This document shows positions 1-6,055 of a stretch of 13,174 bases of DNA, piece by piece. Below the pieces are notes generated by a model that saw nothing but the letters and a program-made list of their open reading frames with translations, was not told the origin of the DNA and did no database searches. The stretch's first letter is position 1, and the number at the start of each line of letters is the position of its first letter. The translations under genes were made by a program, and so were the position numbers. The stretch comes from Actinomycetota bacterium (GTDB lineage Bacteria; Actinomycetota; Actinomycetes; Actinomycetales; Microbacteriaceae): the NCBI GenBank assembly GCA_027728145.1, contig JAQBZV010000008.1, positions 1-13,174 of the forward strand. Reading direction: 5' to 3'.

Positions 1-1
1 T

Positions 2-1033
2 GAGCGTCATGTACACACCGGTGACTGGCGCTACGCAATCGAGGAGGGATACTCCTCGGCAGCACGTGTGGTCACTGCCGCGGCACTCATTATGTTCTTC
101 GTATTTATTGCTTTTGTGCCCCACGGGAGCAACACTCTCAAGCCGATCGCCTTGGGACTTGCGGTGGGTATCGCACTCGATGCTTTTGTCGTTCGCATGA
201 CCCTTGTCCCTGCGTTGATGGCGCTGTTCAAAGAGCGAGCCTGGTGGTTCCCGAAATTCCTCCATCGCACCATCCCCCACGCCGACGTTGAAGGCGAAAA
301 GCTGGGCGAGCACATCCGCAACAGCACTTGGGCGCAGGAACACTCGTCCTCCATCGTTCACGCGCACTATCTGGTACTCGACGGTGATGCTTCCCGCCAC
401 CCCCTCACCCTGGAATGGCGGCCCGGCGATCGTCTCGACCTGGTGGCAGAACCCCATCTGGCACGAGTCTTAGCGGCCACTGTGGCGGGTGCTCTTCCCC
501 CAGCCTCCGGGTCACTTCACGTTGCGGGCCACCCACTTCCCAGTGAAATCAGGAGTGCTCGCTCCAAGGTCTCGGTATGGAGCCCCCAAGACTCTGATGC
601 TCTCACCCCCCTGGGCGAGGCGCTCCGGGAAAGAATGGAATGGTCCGCGGCACTCCGCACTCTGTCCACGTCAGAACGCAAACACAGAGTCCGCGCAACA
701 CTTAATACCCTTGGTGCCCTCAGTGACGAGTTGGCCCCCGGTCAGCCCTTGACTGAGACCTCGGTCTCGGGTCTGCTCAACCCGGGGCAACAGGTCCTGG
801 TCTGGGCAGCACTCGCTGTTGCGGATGGGTCCCCCGTGTGCCTGGTGTCCCCCGCCGAGCCCCTCTATGACGAGGGACACCGTGAACTGTGGTGGCGAGC
901 CCTCGATGCCCTGGCGACAGCAGAGCAAACGATTGCCCTCTTCAGCCTGCCTCCCGCTCGCGCTCTCAGCAGAGTCAGCGTCTCCACGACCATCCTCGAC
1001 TTGTCTCAGCCAGAAGCGGCGGTGATTGCATGA
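2..1033 (+). CDS. MMPL/RND-type transporter, C-terminal part, fused to a degenerate ABC ATPase-like domain (5' truncated by window edge)
   Basis: The frame is open from the left edge, so the N-terminus is missing; 343 residues are visible. Residues 1-100 look like the end of an MMPL exporter: a soluble stretch, the motif AIEEGYSSAARVV, a helix (about 24-40), then SNTLKPIALGLAVGIALDAF and VRMTLVPALMAL, typical of the last MMPL helices. Such proteins export lipids or other envelope substrates by proton motive force. After a short charged linker, residues 122-343 follow the layout of an ABC nucleotide-binding domain (beta strands, a 'PPASGSLHVAGHPL' stretch, a signature-like LNPGQQ at about 259-264). 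However, the Walker A lysine, the Walker B Asp-Glu and the switch His are all replaced, so it should not hydrolyse ATP. I see no ATG, GTG or TTG in frame in the linker, which argues for a true fusion. The stop overlaps the next start (ATGA). The MMPL call is firm; the ABC call is inference from pattern. Confidence 0.8.
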   Translation, partial: ERHVHTGDWRYAIEEGYSSAARVVTAAALIMFFVFIAFVPHGSNTLKPIALGLAVGIALDAFVVRMTLVPALMALFKERAWWFPKFLHRTIPHADVEGEKLGEHIRNSTWAQEHSSSIVHAHYLVLDGDASRHPLTLEWRPGDRLDLVAEPHLARVLAATVAGALPPASGSLHVAGHPLPSEIRSARSKVSVWSPQDSDALTPLGEALRERMEWSAALRTLSTSERKHRVRATLNTLGALSDELAPGQPLTETSVSGLLNPGQQVLVWAALAVADGSPVCLVSPAEPLYDEGHRELWWRALDALATAEQTIALFSLPPARALSRVSVSTTILDLSQPEAAVIA

Positions 1034-2853
1034 AGACTCGCTCCCCTCTGAGTCTCTGGATCATTGCCGGACTCCTCACCCCGCTGGTCATCATCGGAGG
1101 ACTGCTGGGCGCCCTCTCCTCGGGAGAAAACGCCCTGGAGCGGGTGCCAGTCGCGTTGGTCAACAACGATGAGCTCATCACCGAGACCGATGACGCCGGG
1201 GAAGAGACCTTTATTTTTGCCAGTAAGCCCCTCGTGACTGAGTTGGTCACGTCCGATGATTTCGCCGTGGACTGGCTGGTCACCAGTTCTGAACAAGCGA
1301 GAGCCCTGCTCGCCTCCGGCGATGTTTATGCGATCGTCGAAATCCCCGAGGATTTCTCCTATGCCGTCACGACTCTTGAGACTGACAATCCCGAACAAGC
1401 AACGTTCACCATCATCACGGATGCCTCCCACAGCTATCTTGCGGGGCTGCTGTCTGACCAAATTGGTGACGCTCTTGCCTCTGGCGTCAGTGACGAATTT
1501 GGCTCGGGGATCATGGAAGGGCTCTTCACCGCGATTGTGGAAATCGCGGACGGATTCGACGAGATTGCCGAGGGTGCCGACACCCTCGCCGACGGGGTAG
1601 AGGAAGTGTCCGAAGGAGTCACAGAACTCAACGACGGTGTCGAAGATCTTGCCTCGGGCTATACCGAGTTTGACGATGGCCTTGGCACCTTCAGCGAGGG
1701 TGTCACCTCGCTCTCCGACGGACTTGACGCCCTGGGCGAGGGAACGTCGGGGCTCACCGCCCTGTCAACCGGTGTCAAGACGTACACCGACAGTATCTCA
1801 ACCCTGTCCGCTGGGCTGTCTGGGGTGAAAGCGTCCGGGGCGCTCAGTGGAAACCCGGCAGAAGCGAGCCTCAACGCGCTAATTGACGGTCTCGCCACTG
1901 CTGCTTCGGGAGGTGGGACTCTGTCGACCCAGACCTCCACCGCGCTCAGCGGTGTCACCAAGGGAATCATCGAGCTCGACAAGGGTGCAGACGCACTCGA
2001 TGACGCCGGTCAAGATATTGCTGAAGGATCCGGAGAGATTCGCGAGGGCCTCACAGACCTCGCGGAGGGAACGGGTGAGCTCGACGAAGGCATGGTCGAA
2101 TTGGCCGACGGCGCACGTGAATTTGCGGACGGTGTGGCCGAGGGCGCTGCTGATCTCCGCGAGGGCGCAGGGACAATGCCCAGTGACGAAGCGCTCGAGG
2201 TATTGAATAACCCGGTGGTCTTTGATGGCAGCAATATTTCGGAGACCATTGGGTTCCAGGAGACTCTCTCCAGCGTTCTCGTTCCGGTGGGAATGTGGCT
2301 GGTGGCTCTGGCCTATTTCCTGGCGTTACCCAGTTATTCCTCAAGAATTTTGGGCAGCACCGCCAGGACCCAAGCCCTCCTGGGGCGGGCAACGAGGCCC
2401 ATCCTGGTCATGGTGGGGACCTGGAGCGCGATTGTCATCACACTCCTCCACACCTTGGGTGGTGTCGCCTGGTCGGCGCTGGGATTCACCGGACCCATCG
2501 TTGTGCTGAGTGCGCTGGCCATGGCAGCTGTGCACTTTGCCGTGTGGGCATGGAACCCCCGTTGGTTGGCTCCCCTATCTCTCGGTGCGCTGATTGTGCA
2601 GATTGTGAGTCTCGGCAGCGTCGTTCCGATCGAAATTCTCCCCAGCATCTACCAAGCCATCTCGGGCGCAACACCGCTCGGCTGGACAACCGATGCCTTG
2701 ATTGCGTCCCTGGCAGGAGGAGACATCTCCCGAACTATCAGCGCGCTGGTGTCACTTGCTGTGTTGACCACGGTCGCCTACATTCTCTCCGCCCTCATTC
2801 TTCGCTCGAAGAGGACGCTGGCAACCCAGACCCAGGTGGGCCTACAGGCCTAA
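1030..2853 (+). CDS. YhgE/Pip family membrane protein
   Basis: This encodes 607 residues. An upstream GTG at 889 is in frame, but ATG 1030 is preferred because it forms an ATGA overlap with the previous gene and is followed at once by a typical start: a short basic end and a helix at about 8-30. Next comes the extracytoplasmic YhgE N-domain (ERVPVALVNNDELI..., AIVEIPEDFSYAVTT). Two long blocks of seven-residue repeats with the pattern x-D/E-G follow at about 170-240 and 310-400 (EGADTLADGVEEVSEG, LDEGMVELADG). About five helices lie between 430 and 600 (ABC-2/Pip type). The family is named after a lactococcal phage-infection protein and is thought to be part of envelope export machinery. Overlap with an MMPL gene suggests a shared complex or substrate. 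No conventional ATPase gene is in view; the pseudo-ABC domain upstream is the only candidate partner. Family call strong, substrate unknown. Confidence 0.88.
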   Translation: MKTRSPLSLWIIAGLLTPLVIIGGLLGALSSGENALERVPVALVNNDELITETDDAGEETFIFASKPLVTELVTSDDFAVDWLVTSSEQARALLASGDVYAIVEIPEDFSYAVTTLETDNPEQATFTIITDASHSYLAGLLSDQIGDALASGVSDEFGSGIMEGLFTAIVEIADGFDEIAEGADTLADGVEEVSEGVTELNDGVEDLASGYTEFDDGLGTFSEGVTSLSDGLDALGEGTSGLTALSTGVKTYTDSISTLSAGLSGVKASGALSGNPAEASLNALIDGLATAASGGGTLSTQTSTALSGVTKGIIELDKGADALDDAGQDIAEGSGEIREGLTDLAEGTGELDEGMVELADGAREFADGVAEGAADLREGAGTMPSDEALEVLNNPVVFDGSNISETIGFQETLSSVLVPVGMWLVALAYFLALPSYSSRILGSTARTQALLGRATRPILVMVGTWSAIVITLLHTLGGVAWSALGFTGPIVVLSALAMAAVHFAVWAWNPRWLAPLSLGALIVQIVSLGSVVPIEILPSIYQAISGATPLGWTTDALIASLAGGDISRTISALVSLAVLTTVAYILSALILRSKRTLATQTQVGLQA

Positions 2854-3353
2854 CCGACTCGGTGGAGCCAGACCACAGAGCGTTCGTCTCCCGCGTGGCG
2901 GAAAGCTTCGAGCTCGTCATCCCAGGCGCCCCCGAGGGCAACCCGCAGCTCCCGCGAAATCTCCTCAGCATTGCCCTGCGCCACCTCGAGGGCATACCGG
3001 ATGCGATCCTCGGGAACCACAATGTTGCCACTCGAGTCGGTCTGGGCGAAGAAGACCCCCAAATCAGGGGTGTGCATCCAGCGACCGCCGTCTGAGCCCG
3101 GTGTGGGCTCCTCGGTCACTTCGTAGCGAAGATGCTCCCAACCCCGCAAAGAACTGGCGATGGCAGCCCCCGAGCCGACCGGACCCATCCACTCCATTTC
3201 CGCCCGCAAGGTTCCCGGCAAAACGGGTTGCTCCTCCCACCGGCAGTTCACCGGGTACCCCAGCGCGCTACCAATAGCCCACTCGAGGTGGGGACAGAGA
3301 GCACGCGGTGAGGAGTGCACAAAAAGCACACCGCGAGCACGGGTGGTTGTCAT
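2850..3353 (-). CDS. DUF3145 domain protein
   Basis: A 167-residue soluble protein beginning MTTTRARGVLFVHSSPRAL and containing CPHLEWAIGSALG, RAEMEWMGPVGSGA and a HTPDLGVFFAQTDSSGN segment. These match my memory of DUF3145, a family largely confined to Actinobacteria and without a known function. Length and full-span similarity suggest an intact gene. The ATG start is preceded by GGAG about nine bases upstream (TAGGAGTAGACG before ATG on the minus strand), supporting this start. The gene converges on the YhgE gene and the two stop codons overlap in the four bases CTAA at 2850-2853, so there is no room for a terminator between them. No signal peptide or membrane segment is visible. Function unknown. 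Confidence 0.85.
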   Translation of the reverse strand: MTTTRARGVLFVHSSPRALCPHLEWAIGSALGYPVNCRWEEQPVLPGTLRAEMEWMGPVGSGAAIASSLRGWEHLRYEVTEEPTPGSDGGRWMHTPDLGVFFAQTDSSGNIVVPEDRIRYALEVAQGNAEEISRELRVALGGAWDDELEAFRHAGDERSVVWLHRVG

Positions 3354-3479
3354 CGTCTACTCCTATTCCGTTGGTTCGACTTCCCCATCGACCGCGGAAT
3401 AACGCGAGTAGTGCATGATTTGGTCGCAAGACCGGGTCCCAGTATGCGCTATCAACCCTAAGAATTACAAGTGTGGTAC
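3354..3479 (-). promoter_or_regulatory. Leader and possible promoter of the DUF3145 gene
   Basis: This is the 126-base gap between the DUF1684 stop and the DUF3145 start, both on the minus strand. On the minus strand a TTGTAA, 18 bases, CATACT pair (about 3439-3468) is a fair sigma-70-like match, which would give a leader of roughly 75 bases. There is a small GGTC-GCAA-GACC hairpin near 3422-3433 but no clear intrinsic terminator for the upstream operon. Read-through from heliorhodopsin/DUF1684 into DUF3145 is therefore possible. The promoter call rests on hexamer similarity only. Confidence 0.25.
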
Positions 3480-4292
3480 TTATCCGTGCAGCAGGGAACC
3501 ATCTTTTGCGAGCACGTTCTTCTCCCCTGCCTCAATAGCGAAGGGGAACCTGTTTTGTGCCGGCGGGAGCGGACAGTTGAAGGCATAGGAGAACGCACAC
3601 GGCGGCAGGATGGCGTAGTTGAAGTCCAGGGTGATGGATCCATCGGGGTTCGGGGCAAGAAACAAGAACCGTCCGACACTGTACGTGGAGCCACCGTTAG
3701 TAGCGTCAGCAAACACCAGCTGGAGTGCCCGACCCGCTTTGAACGCGGCAATGCTGTAGTCCGCTCCGTCGTGGCTGAAGGTAATCTCGCCGGGAACTAC
3801 CTCATCCCGTGCCACACCCTCGTCCTTCAGGTGCTCAAACCCCACACTTGTCCCACCGGGTATCTCTTTCCACGTTCCGGTGATAACCCACTGGGGCGCA
3901 TACGGGTAAGCGTCTACTTCACCAAAGTTCTGGATGCCCTCCGATTGGGAGTCCCACACCCGCAGAGCGTAGGTGCCCTCGGCGGCGATGACGTGTCCGC
4001 TCACGGTGTCGCTAAACACGACTGTGGAGGGAGATTCATCATCTTTGCCCCGAACACTGACCTGGCCATCCACAGTCACACCGTCCACGACGATGCTCTC
4101 GGAGGCCTCCGCGGTCACCAGTAGGCCCGAACCGCCATCAGTGCGTGGCCCCCAGGTGCCTGGAACCCCCCAAATGGGTTGTTCCATATCCACCCACTGG
4201 GTGTTGGTGAGCGCCAGAGGACCCTCGGGTTGAATCGCTGCCAGGTTTCGGCGCTCGCGAAACGTCGCGAGCTTGTCCTCTGCTTCCGACAT
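3480..4292 (-). CDS. DUF1684 domain protein, second gene of the heliorhodopsin operon
   Basis: A 270-residue soluble protein with no signal peptide or membrane helix. The C-terminal third carries the DUF1684 signature as I know it: VGRFLFLAPNPDG (about 206-218), then DFNYAILPPCAF (223-234), a second Cys at 240 in NCPLPPAQN, and FAIEAGEK (251-258). The two cysteines (232, 240) and the PP/CPLPP motifs are the conserved core. The asparagine usually seen before PPC appears as I-L-P-P-C here. The N-terminal part has an all-beta look with aromatic-Gly-Pro turns. DUF1684 proteins are widespread and, to my knowledge, have no assigned biochemical role. The ATG lies four bases after the heliorhodopsin stop with only a weak Shine-Dalgarno, pointing to translational coupling. 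It may modify, bind or signal from the rhodopsin, but this is inference from position. Confidence 0.85.
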   Translation of the reverse strand: MSEAEDKLATFRERRNLAAIQPEGPLALTNTQWVDMEQPIWGVPGTWGPRTDGGSGLLVTAEASESIVVDGVTVDGQVSVRGKDDESPSTVVFSDTVSGHVIAAEGTYALRVWDSQSEGIQNFGEVDAYPYAPQWVITGTWKEIPGGTSVGFEHLKDEGVARDEVVPGEITFSHDGADYSIAAFKAGRALQLVFADATNGGSTYSVGRFLFLAPNPDGSITLDFNYAILPPCAFSYAFNCPLPPAQNRFPFAIEAGEKNVLAKDGSLLHG

Positions 4293-4296
4293 TGAG

Positions 4297-5100
4297 CTAG
4301 TCAGTCAGAGCGGGAATGATTGCGCCGGCAAACACCTGGTAGGCGAGGACTGTCTTGGCAATCAGGCTCAGTGTGATGTACATCCGCTCACCACGGAGGT
4401 AGTCCTTCCAACCACCGACGCGGTGGTACTGCAGCGCCTGATTGATGGCGAAGGTGTTGAAGAAGAAGAACAGCGAAATGATGATTCCCAGCACAAAGTC
4501 GGGAGCCTCGACACCGGAGGTGGAGCCGGGTGCGATGAAGTAAATCAGGATGACAATCCAGGGAACGACCCCGGTCATCGACCCAAACACAAAGGGCAAA
4601 AAGCCACCCGAGCCAGGCTGCTCGTACTTCTCCTGGAGCGCTCCGAACATGATCATGGACGCGTTGACAGCAAAGATCGAGAACAAAGCCGCAACATCGG
4701 TGATTCCGGTGATTTGGGCAATCAGCCAAATCATGACGGAGGAGCTCAGAGAGTACTCAGTCCAGCGGAAGTAGTTGCGGTTGAGCTTGAGTCCTGCTGC
4801 GTAACGCTTGAAGAACAACGGCGAGGAGATCAGGTAGTGGAAGAACGCGGACATGGCCAAGAAGGCGACGACACCGATTCCCACATTGATGTCAAAAAGC
4901 TCCACTCGTTCCGGAGGAAGGGGAACGCCGGGAGGGCCCGCCAAGTAGTCAGCGGTCACCGCATAGGTGACCTGGTCTTCCAGGAGAAACAACACGTAGC
5001 CCAAACCCACTGCTTGAAGAAGGTGCAGGGTCCCTGCAACAACGTTGTAGGTCCTCAGCCGGGTAATTTTCTGGTCGAGGGTTCTTACGTGTTTTGCCAT
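4297..5100 (-). CDS. heR: Heliorhodopsin
   Basis: A 267-residue, seven-helix protein. I chose ATG 5100 (MAKHVRTLDQ) over an in-frame GTG 24 bases upstream, because AAGGAG sits seven bases before it. Heliorhodopsins are retinal proteins only distantly related to type-1 rhodopsins, lie inverted in the membrane with the N-terminus inside, and have a slow photocycle suggesting sensing rather than pumping. Residues seen: Schiff-base lysine K249 in LSLIAKTVLAYQVFAG (helix 7); counterion E115 in FRWTEYSLSSSVMIWL (helix 3); His26 and His88 at the places of the retinal-pocket histidines; FVFGSMTGVVPWIVI (helix 5); the long helix A-B loop (about 42-70). K249 and E115 are each offset by eight from K241/E107 of the founding protein 48C12, as expected for true alignment. 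The basic N-terminus fits the inverted topology. No retinal synthesis gene is in view. Role and signalling partner unknown; DUF1684 is the nearest candidate. Confidence 0.95.
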   Translation of the reverse strand: MAKHVRTLDQKITRLRTYNVVAGTLHLLQAVGLGYVLFLLEDQVTYAVTADYLAGPPGVPLPPERVELFDINVGIGVVAFLAMSAFFHYLISSPLFFKRYAAGLKLNRNYFRWTEYSLSSSVMIWLIAQITGITDVAALFSIFAVNASMIMFGALQEKYEQPGSGGFLPFVFGSMTGVVPWIVILIYFIAPGSTSGVEAPDFVLGIIISLFFFFNTFAINQALQYHRVGGWKDYLRGERMYITLSLIAKTVLAYQVFAGAIIPALTD

Positions 5101-5202
5101 ATCTGTTCTCCTTGGGGTTACCACTACGGTACTCCCCTCAGAAAGGATTCAGAGTGCAGCGAGTCAGAATTTTGGACCTTAGCTAGCAAGGATTGCGGTT
5201 TG
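5101..5202 (-). promoter_or_regulatory. Gap between vapC and heliorhodopsin, possible heliorhodopsin promoter
   Basis: This 102-base gap between the toxin stop and the heliorhodopsin start is long enough for a separate promoter. On the minus strand it contains TTGCTAGCTAAGGT and a TACCGT hexamer nearer the gene, but I find no convincing pair of -35 and -10 boxes and no intrinsic terminator. Co-transcription with the toxin-antitoxin genes cannot be ruled out. Confidence 0.2.
5108..5113 (-). promoter_or_regulatory. Ribosome binding site deciding the heliorhodopsin start
   Basis: On the minus strand AAGGAG lies seven bases before ATG 5100. The longer in-frame alternative beginning at GTG 5124 would place this site inside the coding region and add eight polar residues (MVTPRRTD) not expected at a heliorhodopsin N-terminus. 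This fixes the start with good confidence. Confidence 0.75.
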
Positions 5203-5607
5203 CTAACGAGAGGGAATCCAGTTCTCCAGCCGGATACCACCCACCAGCTCGAAGTGCCGTGTGTTGCCGGTAACGAGTGTCACCCCAAGAGAGCGAGCGT
5301 GTCCGGCAATCAGATAGTCCATCTGCCCTGAGGGCCGACCCAGTTTCTCCAACTCAGAGCGAACCATGGCGGCCTCAACCGCAGCGGGAGTGCCGAAGGA
5401 GACACACGGCGCAGAGCCCAAAAACTTCTGAAGGGAGTCCCTGGAGCGAGGCAAAAGTTTCCCTCTTTCCAGCCCGTACTGGAGCTCCGCATAGACAAGC
5501 GAGCTGATACACCACGCGTCTCGGTCGAGCTCATCTACTCGAGAAAAAACCTCGGCGTTGCCCATCACCAGTTCGCTGCAGGTATCCGTGTCGAGGAGAT
5601 ACATCAC
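5203..5607 (-). CDS. vapC: VapC/FitB-type PIN-domain ribonuclease toxin
   Basis: A 134-residue PIN-domain protein, the usual length for VapC toxins, which are metal-dependent endoribonucleases that cut tRNA or rRNA when their antitoxin is lost. The PIN acidic set is visible: D6 in MMYLLDTDTCSELV, E41 in YAELQYGLERG, D97 in GQMDYLIAGHA, and the C-terminal LVTGNTRHF motif with N115 where many relatives have Asp (Asn is common in FitB-like proteins). The start is either GTG 5607, giving a GTGA overlap with the antitoxin stop and a GAGG seven bases upstream, or ATG 5604, giving a TGATG overlap; the first has the better spaced ribosome site. Direct overlap with the antitoxin gene is classic for the type II layout. 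Its target RNA cannot be told from sequence. Confidence 0.9.
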   Translation of the reverse strand: MMYLLDTDTCSELVMGNAEVFSRVDELDRDAWCISSLVYAELQYGLERGKLLPRSRDSLQKFLGSAPCVSFGTPAAVEAAMVRSELEKLGRPSGQMDYLIAGHARSLGVTLVTGNTRHFELVGGIRLENWIPSR

Positions 5608-5879
5608 GCAGAATCCTCGGAGTCCCAGGCTGAGGGCCGGGGAGGATCATCACGCCGTGACAACTCCTCCAGAGCGGGGTCTCGGACATAAGGAGCGTCT
5701 CGCATGAAGTCAAAGAAATCTTCGGGGTCAAAGGCGTCACCCTGGGTCACATAGACCCTTCCCGTTCGCTGGTCTCTCACTAGGGTGACATCTTGCTCAG
5801 CGTCGAACCAGCCTGCGGGTATCCGCAGGGCAACACTGCCGCCGTTGCGAAAAAACCGTGTCCTCACCACATCGGACAT
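5604..5879 (-). CDS. vapB: VapB-type antitoxin (AbrB-like DNA-binding N-terminus)
   Basis: A 91-residue protein starting MSDVVRTRFFRNGGSVALRIP. An in-frame ATG 60 bases upstream (5939) would add a segment translated from the AT-rich dyad and is rejected; AGAGG about six bases before ATG 5879 supports the shorter form. Residues 5-45 (TRFFRNGGSVALRIPAGW..., GRVYVTQGDAF) resemble the swapped-hairpin fold of AbrB/MazE/VapB antitoxins, which bind DNA. The acidic, Pro- and Asp-rich tail (DPEDFFDFMRDAPYVRD, DDPPRPSAWDSEDSA) is the usual flexible toxin-neutralising part. It overlaps vapC. It probably represses its own promoter through the AT-rich dyad just upstream. Confidence 0.82.
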   Translation of the reverse strand: MSDVVRTRFFRNGGSVALRIPAGWFDAEQDVTLVRDQRTGRVYVTQGDAFDPEDFFDFMRDAPYVRDPALEELSRRDDPPRPSAWDSEDSA

Positions 5880-5895
5880 TGTCGCCTCTTTCTCG

Positions 5896-5919
5896 TTATA
5901 TATACATAATATATATGTT
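5896..5919. promoter_or_regulatory. AT-rich dyad upstream of vapBC: candidate operator and promoter
   Basis: A 24-base all-but-GC-free stretch in an otherwise GC-rich sequence, sitting 17 bases before the vapB start. It contains TATATAT at 5897-5903 and its complement ATATATA at 5909-5915 around a five-base centre. On the minus strand it offers TATATT and TATAAC as -10 boxes. Position and symmetry fit a VapB/VapBC operator over the core promoter. Binding is inferred from how such operons are usually controlled. Confidence 0.5.
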
Positions 5920-5924
5920 GGGGC

Positions 5925-5933
5925 TGTGGATAA
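5925..5933 (-). promoter_or_regulatory. Perfect DnaA box (TTATCCACA on the minus strand)
   Basis: The nonamer is an exact match to the classical DnaA box and lies next to the AT-rich dyad at 5896-5919. I found no other perfect box close by, so a replication origin is unlikely. It may be a chance match or may link vapBC or desaturase transcription to DnaA. Confidence 0.35.
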
Positions 5934-6055
5934 GTTCACCTCGCGTCACGATGGCGTTCAGCCTCCCGAAAGGCTCCAGCTGGTACGGTCAGAGCATCTA
6001 GGGGCCAACACTGTGGTTCTTCATCGACTGAGAAGTCAGCGCAAGCAGGAACCCC

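Noticed and set aside
889..1029. Longer YhgE start at GTG 889
   Set aside because: It would overlap the upstream fusion gene by 145 bases and add 47 Ser/Arg/Pro-rich residues before a normal N-terminus.
2295..3095. 266-residue plus-strand frame across the YhgE and DUF3145 ends
   Set aside because: An out-of-frame shadow of YhgE continuing antisense through DUF3145; Cys/His/Pro-rich low-quality protein.
3471..4124. 217-residue plus-strand frame opposite DUF1684
   Set aside because: The minus strand carries the conserved DUF1684 core; this is its complement.
4273..5331. 352-residue open frame on the plus strand
   Set aside because: It lies opposite the heliorhodopsin and DUF1684 genes; its composition (many His, Gln, Asp, Gly) is that of an antisense shadow and it has no domain features.
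5896..5933. Replication origin
   Set aside because: Only one perfect DnaA box and no dnaA, dnaN or partition genes nearby.
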